NCBI GenBank assembly: GCA_017354575.1
Contig: JAFMQP010000081.1
Span: 1 to 11,686 of the forward strand
Direction: 5' to 3'
Length of the DNA stretch: 11,686 bases
Origin: Acidothermales bacterium
Lineage (GTDB): Bacteria; Actinomycetota; Actinomycetes; Streptosporangiales; WHST01
This document shows positions 1 to 5,716 of this stretch, piece by piece. Both the position numbers and the translations under genes were made by a program. Numbering within the stretch: the stretch's first letter is position 1; each line of letters starts with the position of its first letter. The notes under the pieces were generated by a model. It was not told where the DNA came from, did not search any database, and saw nothing but the letters and a program-made list of their open reading frames with translations.

Positions 1-146
1 GCCACGTGGCGGTTGCGGGGACTGTGCCGGCCGCTGCCGCTGCCGTGCGCGAACACGACGACGCCCGCGGCCTCGTACGGGACGACGAGACGTCCCTCCA
101 GCAAGACCGCGCCGAGGTCGAGACGTACGTCCTCTGCTAGGAGCAT
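1..146 (-). CDS. Dienelactone hydrolase family protein (N-terminal part only)
   Basis: This is the first 48 residues of a minus-strand gene that runs off the left edge of the window. It starts at ATG 146; a GTG lies one codon upstream in frame and could be the start instead. The fragment reads MLLAEDVRLDLGAVLLEGRL, then a short stretch ending VVVFAHGSGSGRHSPRN. The VxFAHGSGSxRHSPRN block is typical of actinobacterial alpha/beta hydrolases of the dienelactone hydrolase family: HGSGS is the oxyanion-hole strand-turn, and the nucleophile would lie further on, outside the window. Such proteins are soluble serine or cysteine hydrolases, often of unknown substrate; some are fused to phosphoribosyltransferases. 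No strong Shine-Dalgarno is visible. The gene diverges from the SDR/P450 operon across about 100 bp. Family call is fairly sure; substrate is unknown. Confidence 0.75.
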   Translation of the reverse strand, partial: MLLAEDVRLDLGAVLLEGRLVVPYEAAGVVVFAHGSGSGRHSPRNRHV

Positions 147-198
147 CACCGGTGCGGCTACCCGGCACGACCCGCTCCTCACCTCCGCGGGCCGGAAT

Positions 199-214
199 CT
201 TCATGATCATGAAG
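199..214. promoter_or_regulatory. 16-bp perfect palindrome, candidate operator
   Basis: CTTCATGATCATGAAG is an exact palindrome. It lies in the divergent intergenic region between the hydrolase (start 146, minus) and the SDR gene (start 246, plus). It ends about 19 bp before the candidate -10 box of the SDR gene, so it covers the position where a -35 element would be; a bound repressor there could block the promoter. It is AT-rich against a very GC-rich background. It shares the core TGATCATGA with the palindrome at 9735-9760, so it may instead belong to a dispersed repeat family. Confidence 0.5.
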
Positions 215-233
215 GGGCGGGCGGACCGGGCGG

Positions 234-239
234 TAGCGT
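234..239 (+). promoter_or_regulatory. Candidate -10 box of the SDR-P450 operon, leaderless arrangement
   Basis: TAGCGT fits the actinobacterial TANNNT -10 pattern and ends six bases before the ATG at 246. Transcription would then begin at or next to the start codon, giving a leaderless mRNA. This agrees with the absence of a Shine-Dalgarno before 246. No convincing -35 hexamer is seen. Confidence 0.4.
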
Positions 240-245
240 GGCCGG

Positions 246-890
246 ATGCGCGTCGTCATCGCCGGTGGTCACGGCCGGATCGCCCTGCTGCTCGAGCAGT
301 GCCTCGCCGGAGGCGGCGACGAGGCGGTCGGCATCGTCCGCAACCCGGCGCACGCCGCCGACCTCGCGGCCGCCGGTGCCACCGCCGTGGTCGCCGACCT
401 GGAGACGTCCCGGCTCGACGAGGTGGCGGAGACGGTCGCGGGCGCCGATGCCGTCGTCTTCGCCGCGGGCGCGGGCCCGGGCAGCGGCGCGTCGCGGAAG
501 CTGACGGTCGACCGGGACGCCGCGATCCTGCTGGCCGACGCCGCGGCCGCGGTGGGCGTCCGCCGCTACCTGATGGTGTCGGCGATGCGTGCCGACGAGG
601 CCGACCCGGACTCCGACGACGTCTTCCAGATCTACCTGCGCGCGAAGGCCGCCGCGGACGCCGACCTGCGCGGCCGCGACCTCGACTGGACCATCGTGCG
701 TCCCGGCCGGCTCACGGACGACCCGGGCACCGGGCGGGTGCGCCTCGCCGACCACGTCCCGTACGGCGAGGTCCCCCGCGCCGACGTCGCGGCCGTCCTC
801 GCCGGTGCGCTCACCCAGCCGGCGACGATCCGCCGGCAGTTCGACGTGGTGAGCGGCGACACGCCCGTCGAGAGCGCCCTACGGCTGTGA
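246..890 (+). CDS. NAD(P)-binding atypical SDR / NmrA-like oxidoreductase
   Basis: The protein has 214 residues, the usual size of the YhfK/YwnB-like atypical SDR group (SDR_a5). The N-terminal strand-turn-helix MRVVIAGGHGRIA (residues 1-13) is the dinucleotide-binding loop. VRN at 31-33 ends beta-2, where the cofactor phosphate is read. VFAAGAG (71-77) is beta-4, YLMVSAM (108-114) beta-5, and DWTIVRPGRLTDDPGTG (147-163) the conserved segment after the substrate helix. The classical YxxxK pair is not obvious, as is common in this group, whose members may be redox sensors or reductases of unknown substrate. The start is chosen because a -10 box lies just upstream and the glycine motif begins at residue 7. 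The stop overlaps the P450 start by four bases (GTGA), so the two genes are probably co-translated. Function beyond NAD(P) binding is unknown. Confidence 0.85.
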   Translation: MRVVIAGGHGRIALLLEQCLAGGGDEAVGIVRNPAHAADLAAAGATAVVADLETSRLDEVAETVAGADAVVFAAGAGPGSGASRKLTVDRDAAILLADAAAAVGVRRYLMVSAMRADEADPDSDDVFQIYLRAKAAADADLRGRDLDWTIVRPGRLTDDPGTGRVRLADHVPYGEVPRADVAAVLAGALTQPATIRRQFDVVSGDTPVESALRL

Positions 891-2044
891 GCCCGGGCGG
901 CGAGGTCACGCTCGCGGACCTGGAGCGCGACCCGTACCCGGTGCTCGCGAGGCTCCGGGCAGAGGAGCCCGTGGCGTGGGTGCCGGCGCTCGGCGTTTGG
1001 CTCGTCACCCGGCACGACCTGGCGTTCCGGGTGCTCCGCGACGCGCGGACGTTCACGGTGGACGACCCGCGGTTCTCGACCGCCCGGGTGGTCGGGCCGA
1101 GCATGCTGTCCCTCGACGGGCCGGAGCACGCGCGGCACCGCAGGCCGTTCGCGGCGGCGTTCCGGCCGGCCGAGGTGGCGCAGCGGTTCGCCGGCTTCGT
1201 CGAGGCGGAGGCGGACCGTCTCGTCACCGGGCTGCCGCCGGCCGAGAGTGCGGAGCTGCGCCGCGGCCTCGCGGGCCCGCTGTCCGTCGCGGTCGTCGCC
1301 GAGGTGCTCGGCCTCGACGACACGGACGCGGCCACCGTGCTCACCTGGTACGACGCGATCGTCGGCGCCGTCGCCGACCTCACCGCCGGGCGCGATCCCG
1401 GTCCCGCGGGCGCGGCGGCGGCAGCCGGCCTTCGTTCCCACGTGGAGGCGACGCTCGCGGGCCGGCGGTCCGCGTCGCTGCTGGTCGACGCGGCGAGCGG
1501 GGACGGCGGGCTGCGTACGCCGGAGGTGGTGTCGAACGCCGCGGTGCTCATGTTCGGCGGCATCGAGACGACCGAGGGGATGATCGCGAACGCCGCCGTG
1601 CACCTGCTCACCGCGCCCGACCGGCTCGCGCTCGTGCGGTCCGACCCCGGCCTGCTGCCCGCGGCGGTCGAGGAGTCGCTGCGCCTCGAGCCCGCGGCCG
1701 CGATGGTCGACCGCTACGCGACGCGCGACGTGGATCTCGGCGGCGCGGCGATCCGTCGCGGTGACCCGGTGACCGTCTCGATCACCGCGGCGAACCGGGA
1801 CCCCGCCGTCTTCCCCGAGCCGGACGCCTTCCGCCCCGGCAGGGACAACGTCAGGCGGCACCTGGCGTTCGCGCACGGCCCGCACTTCTGCCTCGGCATG
1901 GACCTCGCGCGGCTGGAGACGGTCGTCGCGCTGCGCACCCTGCTCACCCGCCTGCCCGGCCTGCGACTGGCGAGCGACTCACCGCGGGACGCCGTCGGCC
2001 TGGTCTTCCGCAAGCCGCCGGCCGTCCGCGTCCGCTGGGGCTGA
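887..2044 (+). CDS. Cytochrome P450
   Basis: The protein has 385 residues, normal for a soluble bacterial P450. The start is GTG 887, overlapping the preceding stop; the open frame runs back to 152 but only the part from 887 is P450-like. All landmarks are present. The C-helix motif is HARHR (81-85), whose His and Arg usually hold haem propionates. The I-helix is MFGGIETTEG (222-231), with the acid-alcohol pair E227-T228. The K-helix ExxR is E263-R266. The haem loop is FAHGPHFCLG, with the thiolate ligand C335. It should be a haem monooxygenase needing ferredoxin and ferredoxin reductase, neither of which is encoded here. The substrate cannot be told. The coupled SDR-like gene suggests both act on the same compound, but this is inference. 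The subfamily (CYP107 and relatives are plausible) needs an alignment. Confidence 0.93.
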   Translation: MSPGGEVTLADLERDPYPVLARLRAEEPVAWVPALGVWLVTRHDLAFRVLRDARTFTVDDPRFSTARVVGPSMLSLDGPEHARHRRPFAAAFRPAEVAQRFAGFVEAEADRLVTGLPPAESAELRRGLAGPLSVAVVAEVLGLDDTDAATVLTWYDAIVGAVADLTAGRDPGPAGAAAAAGLRSHVEATLAGRRSASLLVDAASGDGGLRTPEVVSNAAVLMFGGIETTEGMIANAAVHLLTAPDRLALVRSDPGLLPAAVEESLRLEPAAAMVDRYATRDVDLGGAAIRRGDPVTVSITAANRDPAVFPEPDAFRPGRDNVRRHLAFAHGPHFCLGMDLARLETVVALRTLLTRLPGLRLASDSPRDAVGLVFRKPPAVRVRWG

Positions 2045-2077
2045 ATCCTCCGCGCGCCCGACCGCGTCACACGACGC

Positions 2078-2338
2078 ATGACCGAGGACGGACCGGACGA
2101 GAACGAGCTCGCCGTCGAGCAGCTGGTCGAGCTGTACACGCGGCAGAACGCACTGCGCAAGGAGTTCACCGACGCCCAGCTCGCCGCGCTCGACGCGTTG
2201 TGGCGTGCCGAGCGGGCCGGCCAGGTCTCCGGCGAGGCCGTGCGGGAGATCGAGGAGCTGATCCGTGCCGGTCACGTGCACAGGGCACGGAGACGCCTCT
2301 CGCAGCTCCGGTGCGACGACTCGAGGGACTCGTCCTAG
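2078..2338 (+). CDS. Small hypothetical protein, 86 residues
   Basis: I do not recognise a family. The sequence begins MTEDGPDENELAVEQLVELY and continues as an acidic, mostly helical chain rich in Leu, Ala, Glu and Arg (residues about 9-70), ending in a basic stretch HRARRRLSQLR and a polar tail. There is no signal peptide or membrane segment and one Cys. Codon use is strongly GC3, like the neighbours, which supports real coding. It starts 33 bases after the P450 stop and could be the last gene of that transcript. It converges with the MarR gene, with only five bases between the two stops; the short palindrome GTCCTAGGAC (2332-2341) covers this junction. The helical content would allow a small regulatory or scaffold role, but nothing shows one. 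Confidence 0.65.
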   Translation: MTEDGPDENELAVEQLVELYTRQNALRKEFTDAQLAALDALWRAERAGQVSGEAVREIEELIRAGHVHRARRRLSQLRCDDSRDSS

Positions 2339-2343
2339 GACCG

Positions 2344-2799
2344 CTACGTCCTCGACCCGGTCGGGCGGTGCCCCTTCTTGAGTTCCTCCGCCAGCTCCTC
2401 CAGGGCCGGCAACGCCGCCAGCAGGCGTTCCGCGGACGCGGCGGGCAGCCGGTCGAGACACTCGGCGACCGCGTTCGTCCGCTGCGACCTGATCCGGGTC
2501 TGCAGCCGTTTCCCCTTCTGCGTGACCTCCACCCGCACCGCGCGGAGGTCGGCGGGGTCCTGGTGCCGCCGGATCAGCTCCAGCTCGGTCAGCTTGCCGA
2601 CGACGCGCGACAGCATCGTCGGGTTCAGCCCCTCGAGGTCGGCGAGCTCGGTCAGCCCGAGCGGGCCGCGCACGGCGATCAGGCCGAGCACGGAGGACTG
2701 CGTCGGCGTGAGCCCCTCCGCCGTGGCCGACGCGTTCAGCTCCCTGGCGATCCTGGCGATCACGCCGCGGAGGCGAGCGATCGTCTCCGTCTCAACCAT
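2344..2799 (-). CDS. MarR family transcriptional regulator
   Basis: The protein has 151 residues, typical of MarR dimers. Helices at both ends form the dimer interface. The winged helix-turn-helix runs from about LTPTQSSVLGLI (30-41) through TELADLEGLNPTMLSRVVGKL (50-70, recognition helix at the end) to the wing DPADLRAVRVEVTQKG (81-96), which has the conserved D and R residues of the wing tip. The ATG at 2799 is preceded by AAGGAGG at good spacing. The gene is divergent from a DHA2 efflux gene, and an 18-bp palindrome lies in the shared promoter region. The usual logic would be repression of both genes until a small ligand, often a phenolic or drug substrate of the pump, releases the protein. 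No Cys pair suggests thiol sensing: the only Cys is C114, outside the DNA-binding domain. Confidence 0.92.
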   Translation of the reverse strand: MVETETIARLRGVIARIARELNASATAEGLTPTQSSVLGLIAVRGPLGLTELADLEGLNPTMLSRVVGKLTELELIRRHQDPADLRAVRVEVTQKGKRLQTRIRSQRTNAVAECLDRLPAASAERLLAALPALEELAEELKKGHRPTGSRT

Positions 2800-2812
2800 C
2801 CCGCCTCCTTAG

Positions 2813-2830
2813 TTGCCTGCCGGCAAGCAA
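2813..2830. promoter_or_regulatory. MarR-type operator palindrome
   Basis: TTGCCTGCCGGCAAGCAA is an inverted repeat with eight of nine base pairs matching; the only mismatch is the fifth base of each arm. It begins 13 bases from the MarR start codon and ends two bases before the candidate -10 box of the transporter. Size, symmetry and place between divergent marR and efflux genes fit a binding site for the adjacent regulator. Binding here would also cover the region upstream of the marR Shine-Dalgarno and so give autorepression. Confidence 0.7.
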
Positions 2831-2832
2831 TG

Positions 2833-2838
2833 TATCGT
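2833..2838 (+). promoter_or_regulatory. Candidate -10 box of the efflux gene
   Basis: TATCGT matches TANNNT. The predicted start of transcription, about seven bases further on, falls at 2845-2846, which is the in-frame GTG chosen as the transporter start. That would make the mRNA leaderless. The -35 region would fall on the left arm of the operator palindrome. Confidence 0.4.
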
Positions 2839-2845
2839 GGAGCGT

Positions 2846-4294
2846 GTGCGTCAGCGTGAAGAGACCGTAGGACCGGATCCGACACCGTCGCACACCCCAC
2901 CGGCCACGCACGCCGCGGCCCCGCGGACGTCCCCCGACGAGCCACTCCCCCGGCGCGGGATCGTGTTCGCGATCGCGTCGGTCGCGCTGTTCATGGCCGC
3001 GCTCGACCAGACCATTGTCGCGACGGCGCTGCCGGCCATCCAGCACGATCTGGGCACCGAGATCAACTGGAGCGGCTGGACCATCACGATCTACTCTCTC
3101 GGGCAGATCGTCGTGATGCCGTTGGCCGGCCGGATCAGCGACCAGTACGGCCGGAAGAAGGTCTTCCTCGTCGCCGCCGCGATCTTCACGATCGCCTCGC
3201 TGTGCTGCAGCATGGCGACCAACGTCTGGCTGCTCGTGGGGTTCCGGGCGCTTCAGGCCGTCGGCGGCGGCGCGTTCATGCCGTCGGCCACCGGCATCGT
3301 CTCCGACATCTTCGGCCGCGGCAGGGACCGCGCGATCGGCATGCTCACCAGCGTCTTCCCGATCGGCGGCATCACCGGGCCGGTGGTCGGCGGCGTCATC
3401 GTCACGTACTGGTCGTGGCGGGAGATCTTCCTCGTCAACGTGCCCGCGGGGGTGCTGCTGATCGTGCTCGGGATGCGGCTGATCCCCACCAGCAGGCGCA
3501 GGCCCGCGTCCCGGCCGGACGTGCCCGGCATCGTCCTGCTCGCCGTGTTCATCCTCACGGCGATGTTCGGCATCGCCCGGCTCGGCAACGGCACGGTGAG
3601 CCTGCTCGACCCCGCCGTCCTCGTCGCCGAGGCGGTCGCCGTCGTGATGGCCGTGCTGTTCGCCCGGCACACCAAGCGCGCGGCGACGCCGTTCATCCCG
3701 ATCCGGCTGTTGCGGGGCAAGGGCTTCGGCGTCATGAACGGCATCAACCTGCTGTACGGCGGTGCCGCGCTCGGGTTCGGCGCGCTTGTGCCCGTCTACG
3801 CGCACGACCGATTCCAGCTGTCCACGCTCGAGGCGGGCACGCTGCTCACGGCACGCGCGGTCGGCACCATCTGCGTGACCGGCCTGGCCGTGCTTGCACT
3901 ACGCCGCATCGGCGTGCGGCTGCCGATGGTCGTGGGGTTCTCGATCATCGCGGTCGGCCTGGTGGCGATGGCGCTCTACCCGCACTGGGTGTCGCCGTAC
4001 GTCTGGCTGTCGATCACGACCGGCGTCACGGGCGTCGGGATGGGCCTGTCGGTGCCGGCGTCGAACAACGCGACGCTGCAGCTCGCGCCGGAGCAGGTCG
4101 CCGCGATCACCGGGCTGCGGGGCATGTTCCGCCAGTCCGGCGCGATCATCGGTGTGTCGGTCACGACGGCCATCCTCGCGCGCAGCCACGATCCCGGGCT
4201 GACCCAGGCACACGTGTTCATAGCCTTCGCCGTCGTCCTCGCCTGCGTGCTGCCGCTCGTCAGGCTGGTGCCCGACCACCGCGGCACGTGGTGA
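2846..4294 (+). CDS. MFS transporter, DHA2 (EmrB/QacA-type) drug:H+ antiporter
   Basis: The protein has 482 residues from GTG 2846. The polar tail of about 37 residues is followed by many hydrophobic segments, consistent with the 14-helix DHA2 group. LDQTIVATALPAIQ (53-66) is the DHA2 signature in helix 1, with D54 in the membrane. GRISDQYGRKK (95-105) is motif A between helices 2 and 3. GGITGPVVGG (174-183) is the motif C antiporter block, and WREIFLVNVPAG (191-202) is the usual DHA2 segment after it. The protein should export drugs or other toxic compounds in exchange for protons across the plasma membrane. The frame stays open to TTG 2813 and has a GTG at 2837. I prefer 2846 because 2813 lies inside the operator and because of the -10 box at 2833. 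Regulation by the divergent MarR protein is very likely; the substrate is unknown. Confidence 0.92.
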   Translation: MRQREETVGPDPTPSHTPPATHAAAPRTSPDEPLPRRGIVFAIASVALFMAALDQTIVATALPAIQHDLGTEINWSGWTITIYSLGQIVVMPLAGRISDQYGRKKVFLVAAAIFTIASLCCSMATNVWLLVGFRALQAVGGGAFMPSATGIVSDIFGRGRDRAIGMLTSVFPIGGITGPVVGGVIVTYWSWREIFLVNVPAGVLLIVLGMRLIPTSRRRPASRPDVPGIVLLAVFILTAMFGIARLGNGTVSLLDPAVLVAEAVAVVMAVLFARHTKRAATPFIPIRLLRGKGFGVMNGINLLYGGAALGFGALVPVYAHDRFQLSTLEAGTLLTARAVGTICVTGLAVLALRRIGVRLPMVVGFSIIAVGLVAMALYPHWVSPYVWLSITTGVTGVGMGLSVPASNNATLQLAPEQVAAITGLRGMFRQSGAIIGVSVTTAILARSHDPGLTQAHVFIAFAVVLACVLPLVRLVPDHRGTW

Positions 4295-4304
4295 GGGCCC
4301 GCGA

Positions 4305-4991
4305 TCACGCGGCCGGCGCGCCCGCCCGCCCGAACCCGACCGGGTGCGAGTTCTCCCGCGAGCCGACGCGGTAGCGGTCCACGACGTCGACCACTCCGGT
4401 GACGTGCCGGGCGAGGTGGATCGCCAGCGGGATCGTGCTCGCCGCGGACACCTCACCGAGCAGGGTCACCGTGCCGTTCTCGACCTGCACCCGGGTGACG
4501 GCACGCAGGGTCGGCAGGAACCGCGCGAGCACGTCGAGGACGTCCGCGCGAACCTCCTCGTCCGACCGGTGCACGACCTTGAGCAGGTCGCCCGCCGTGA
4601 CGATCCCGCGCAGTGTGTTCTCGGCGTCCACGACCGGCACCCGGCTGACCTTGTGCTCCGTCATCAGGCGGCCCGCCCCGACCACCGTCGTCTCCGGCGT
4701 CACCGTCACCGCGGGCGTCGTCATCAACGCACCGACCGTGCGCCTGGAGACGTCGAAGCGCAGCCGCTTGTGGCGTCCCGGAACGTGCCGCGCGGGACCG
4801 CCCCGCAGCAGGTCGGAGCGCGCGGCGAAACCGACGACGTGGTCGTAGGCGTCGACCACCGGCACGGCGCGCAGTCGCAGCGCACCGAGCAGCTCGACGA
4901 GATCAGGGGCGCGGGTGTCCACCAACGCGACGACCACGTCGGCGGTCATCGCGTCCCGGACCAGAGGATGTCCGAACATTCGACCGTCCAT
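4305..4991 (-). CDS. CBS-domain pair with C-terminal BON domain
   Basis: The protein has 228 residues. A first CBS motif covers about 9-64 (HPLVRDAMTADVVV to FAARSDLL), a second about 86-140 (VGALMTTPAVTVTPETTV to GIVTAGDLL), and a BON domain about 144-208 (DEEVRADVL through VENGTVTLLGEV to VTGVVDVVDRYRVG). CBS pairs bind adenine nucleotides; BON domains bind phospholipid or interact with envelope partners. This three-part layout is common in actinomycetes, often in stress, hypoxia or dormancy regulons. There is no signal peptide, so it is presumably cytosolic. The start is ATG 4991, with GGAGGG 11 bases upstream; the frame opens at GTG 5012, which would put that Shine-Dalgarno inside the gene, and ATG 4979 is also possible. 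It converges with the efflux gene, ten bases apart. A possible DevR-like box lies upstream at 5224-5237. Confidence 0.88.
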   Translation of the reverse strand: MDGRMFGHPLVRDAMTADVVVALVDTRAPDLVELLGALRLRAVPVVDAYDHVVGFAARSDLLRGGPARHVPGRHKRLRFDVSRRTVGALMTTPAVTVTPETTVVGAGRLMTEHKVSRVPVVDAENTLRGIVTAGDLLKVVHRSDEEVRADVLDVLARFLPTLRAVTRVQVENGTVTLLGEVSAASTIPLAIHLARHVTGVVDVVDRYRVGSRENSHPVGFGRAGAPAA

Positions 4992-5010
4992 GCATGAGCA
5001 GGCCCTCCGC

Positions 5011-5016
5011 ACGATA
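5011..5016 (-). promoter_or_regulatory. Candidate -10 box of the CBS/BON gene
   Basis: On the minus strand TATCGT fits TANNNT and lies 19 bases before the ATG at 4991, giving a leader of about 13-14 bases. No clear -35 is seen. The predicted start of transcription would fall inside the GGAGGG, so either the exact start or the use of this box is uncertain. Confidence 0.3.
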
Positions 5017-5123
5017 CGAGACGGGCGACGGCCCCGGCGCGCCCGGGCGGACGATGGGCGACCGACGGCACAAGCGGTAACCGCGCCGCGTGCGCGGAGT
5101 CACGATGGAGGCAGAGACGAAGG

Positions 5124-5170
5124 CGGGCACACCCGGTCCCGGGGTGTGGGTCATTGAACGGGTGTGCCCG
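5124..5170. repeat. 12-bp perfect inverted repeat, 23-base loop
   Basis: CGGGCACACCCG (5124-5135) is the exact reverse complement of CGGGTGTGCCCG (5159-5170). It lies in the non-coding stretch between the sigma-factor remnant and the CBS/BON gene. It could form a stem in RNA from either strand. There is no T-run, so an ordinary intrinsic terminator is not shown; a protein site or a relic of a mobile sequence is also possible. I see no gene in 4992-5242. Confidence 0.55.
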
Positions 5171-5223
5171 GTCTACTGGATGACGAGCCGGACGCCGCCG
5201 GGTGACGGCACCGGCGCGAACTG

Positions 5224-5237
5224 GGGACCTTGGTCCC
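5224..5237. promoter_or_regulatory. GGGACC-TT-GGTCCC palindrome, possible DevR/DosR (OsdR) box
   Basis: The 14-bp sequence is a perfect palindrome. With flanks it matches about 16 of 20 positions of the published DosR consensus TTSGGGACTWWAGTCCCSAA, written from memory. CBS-domain proteins are frequent members of that hypoxia/dormancy regulon, and a CBS/BON gene lies next downstream on the minus strand. The distance to its start is about 230 bp, longer than usual. It lies five bases after the stop of the sigma remnant, so a terminator hairpin is an alternative. Confidence 0.4.
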
Positions 5238-5242
5238 GAGTG

Positions 5243-5608
5243 TCAGCGGGCGGCGCCGAGGCGGGCGGCGCGCTTCCTGAGGTGCCGCTGCTCGGGCAGG
5301 CTGGTGGTGCGGCGCGCGGCGTCCAGGTATGCCGCGTGAGCCGCCGCCACGTCCCCGGACAGCTCGAGGAGGTGGGCGCGGACGGCGAGCAGCCGGTGAT
5401 CGCCCGCGACCCTGCGGTCCACGTCCAGCCCGGCGAGCAGGTCCAGGCCCGCCCGTGGTCCCTTCGTCATCGCGACCGCGACGCCGCGGTTCACCGTCAC
5501 CATCGGGTTGGGCGCGATCCGCGCCAGGATGCCGTAGAGGATCCGGATCTGCTCCCAGTCGGTCTCCTCGCGTTCCGCGCTCGCCGCGGCGGCGCGGTCG
5601 TTCTTCAC
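5243..5608 (-). pseudogene. C-terminal remnant of an ECF42-type sigma factor
   Basis: The readable 121 residues begin MKNDRAAAASAEREETDWEQ. The blocks ILYGILARIAPNPMVTVNRG (about 24-43), HRLLAVRAHLLELSGD (about 71-86), and RRTTSLPEQRHLRKRAARL near the end are those of the C-terminal TPR-like extension of ECF42 sigma factors, normally about 400 residues long. The sigma-2 and sigma-4 DNA-binding domains that should precede it are missing. The same frame runs back without further similarity to the stop of the dioxygenase gene, so about the first 280 residues are lost. The DGPF/YCII-domain gene usually paired with ECF42 factors is also absent. It cannot work as a sigma factor. The open frame and good codon use suggest a recent deletion or rearrangement; a short expressed protein from GTG 5608 cannot be excluded. 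Family call is confident. Confidence 0.8.
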
Positions 5609-5716
5609 GCGGGTGCTCGACGGTCTCGGCGCCCAGCTCGACCGGCAGACGGCGGAGGCGTTCGCGCCCGAGCTGCGGGCGTCGATGACGGTGGGCGTCC
5701 CGCGGCGCGGTGAAGC

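Noticed and set aside
152..886. Upstream extension of the P450 reading frame
   Set aside because: It runs through the SDR gene in another frame, is an Arg/Pro/Gly-rich shadow, and P450 similarity begins only after GTG 887.
632..1885. Long open frame on the minus strand opposite the P450
   Set aside because: Arg/His/Gly-rich composition typical of antisense frames in GC-rich coding DNA; the plus strand has all P450 motifs.
2813..2845. TTG 2813 or GTG 2837 as start of the efflux transporter
   Set aside because: TTG 2813 lies in the operator palindrome and both precede or overlap the likely promoter; GTG 2846 fits the -10 box better.
4299..4312. CCGCG-ATCA-CGCGG hairpin between the efflux and CBS/BON genes as a two-way terminator
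   Set aside because: Five-base stem without T-run; such stems are common by chance at this GC content.
5105..5713. Plus-strand open frame across the inverted repeat and the sigma remnant
   Set aside because: It is antisense to the clearly ECF42-like sequence, and the part before 5243 shows no family resemblance.
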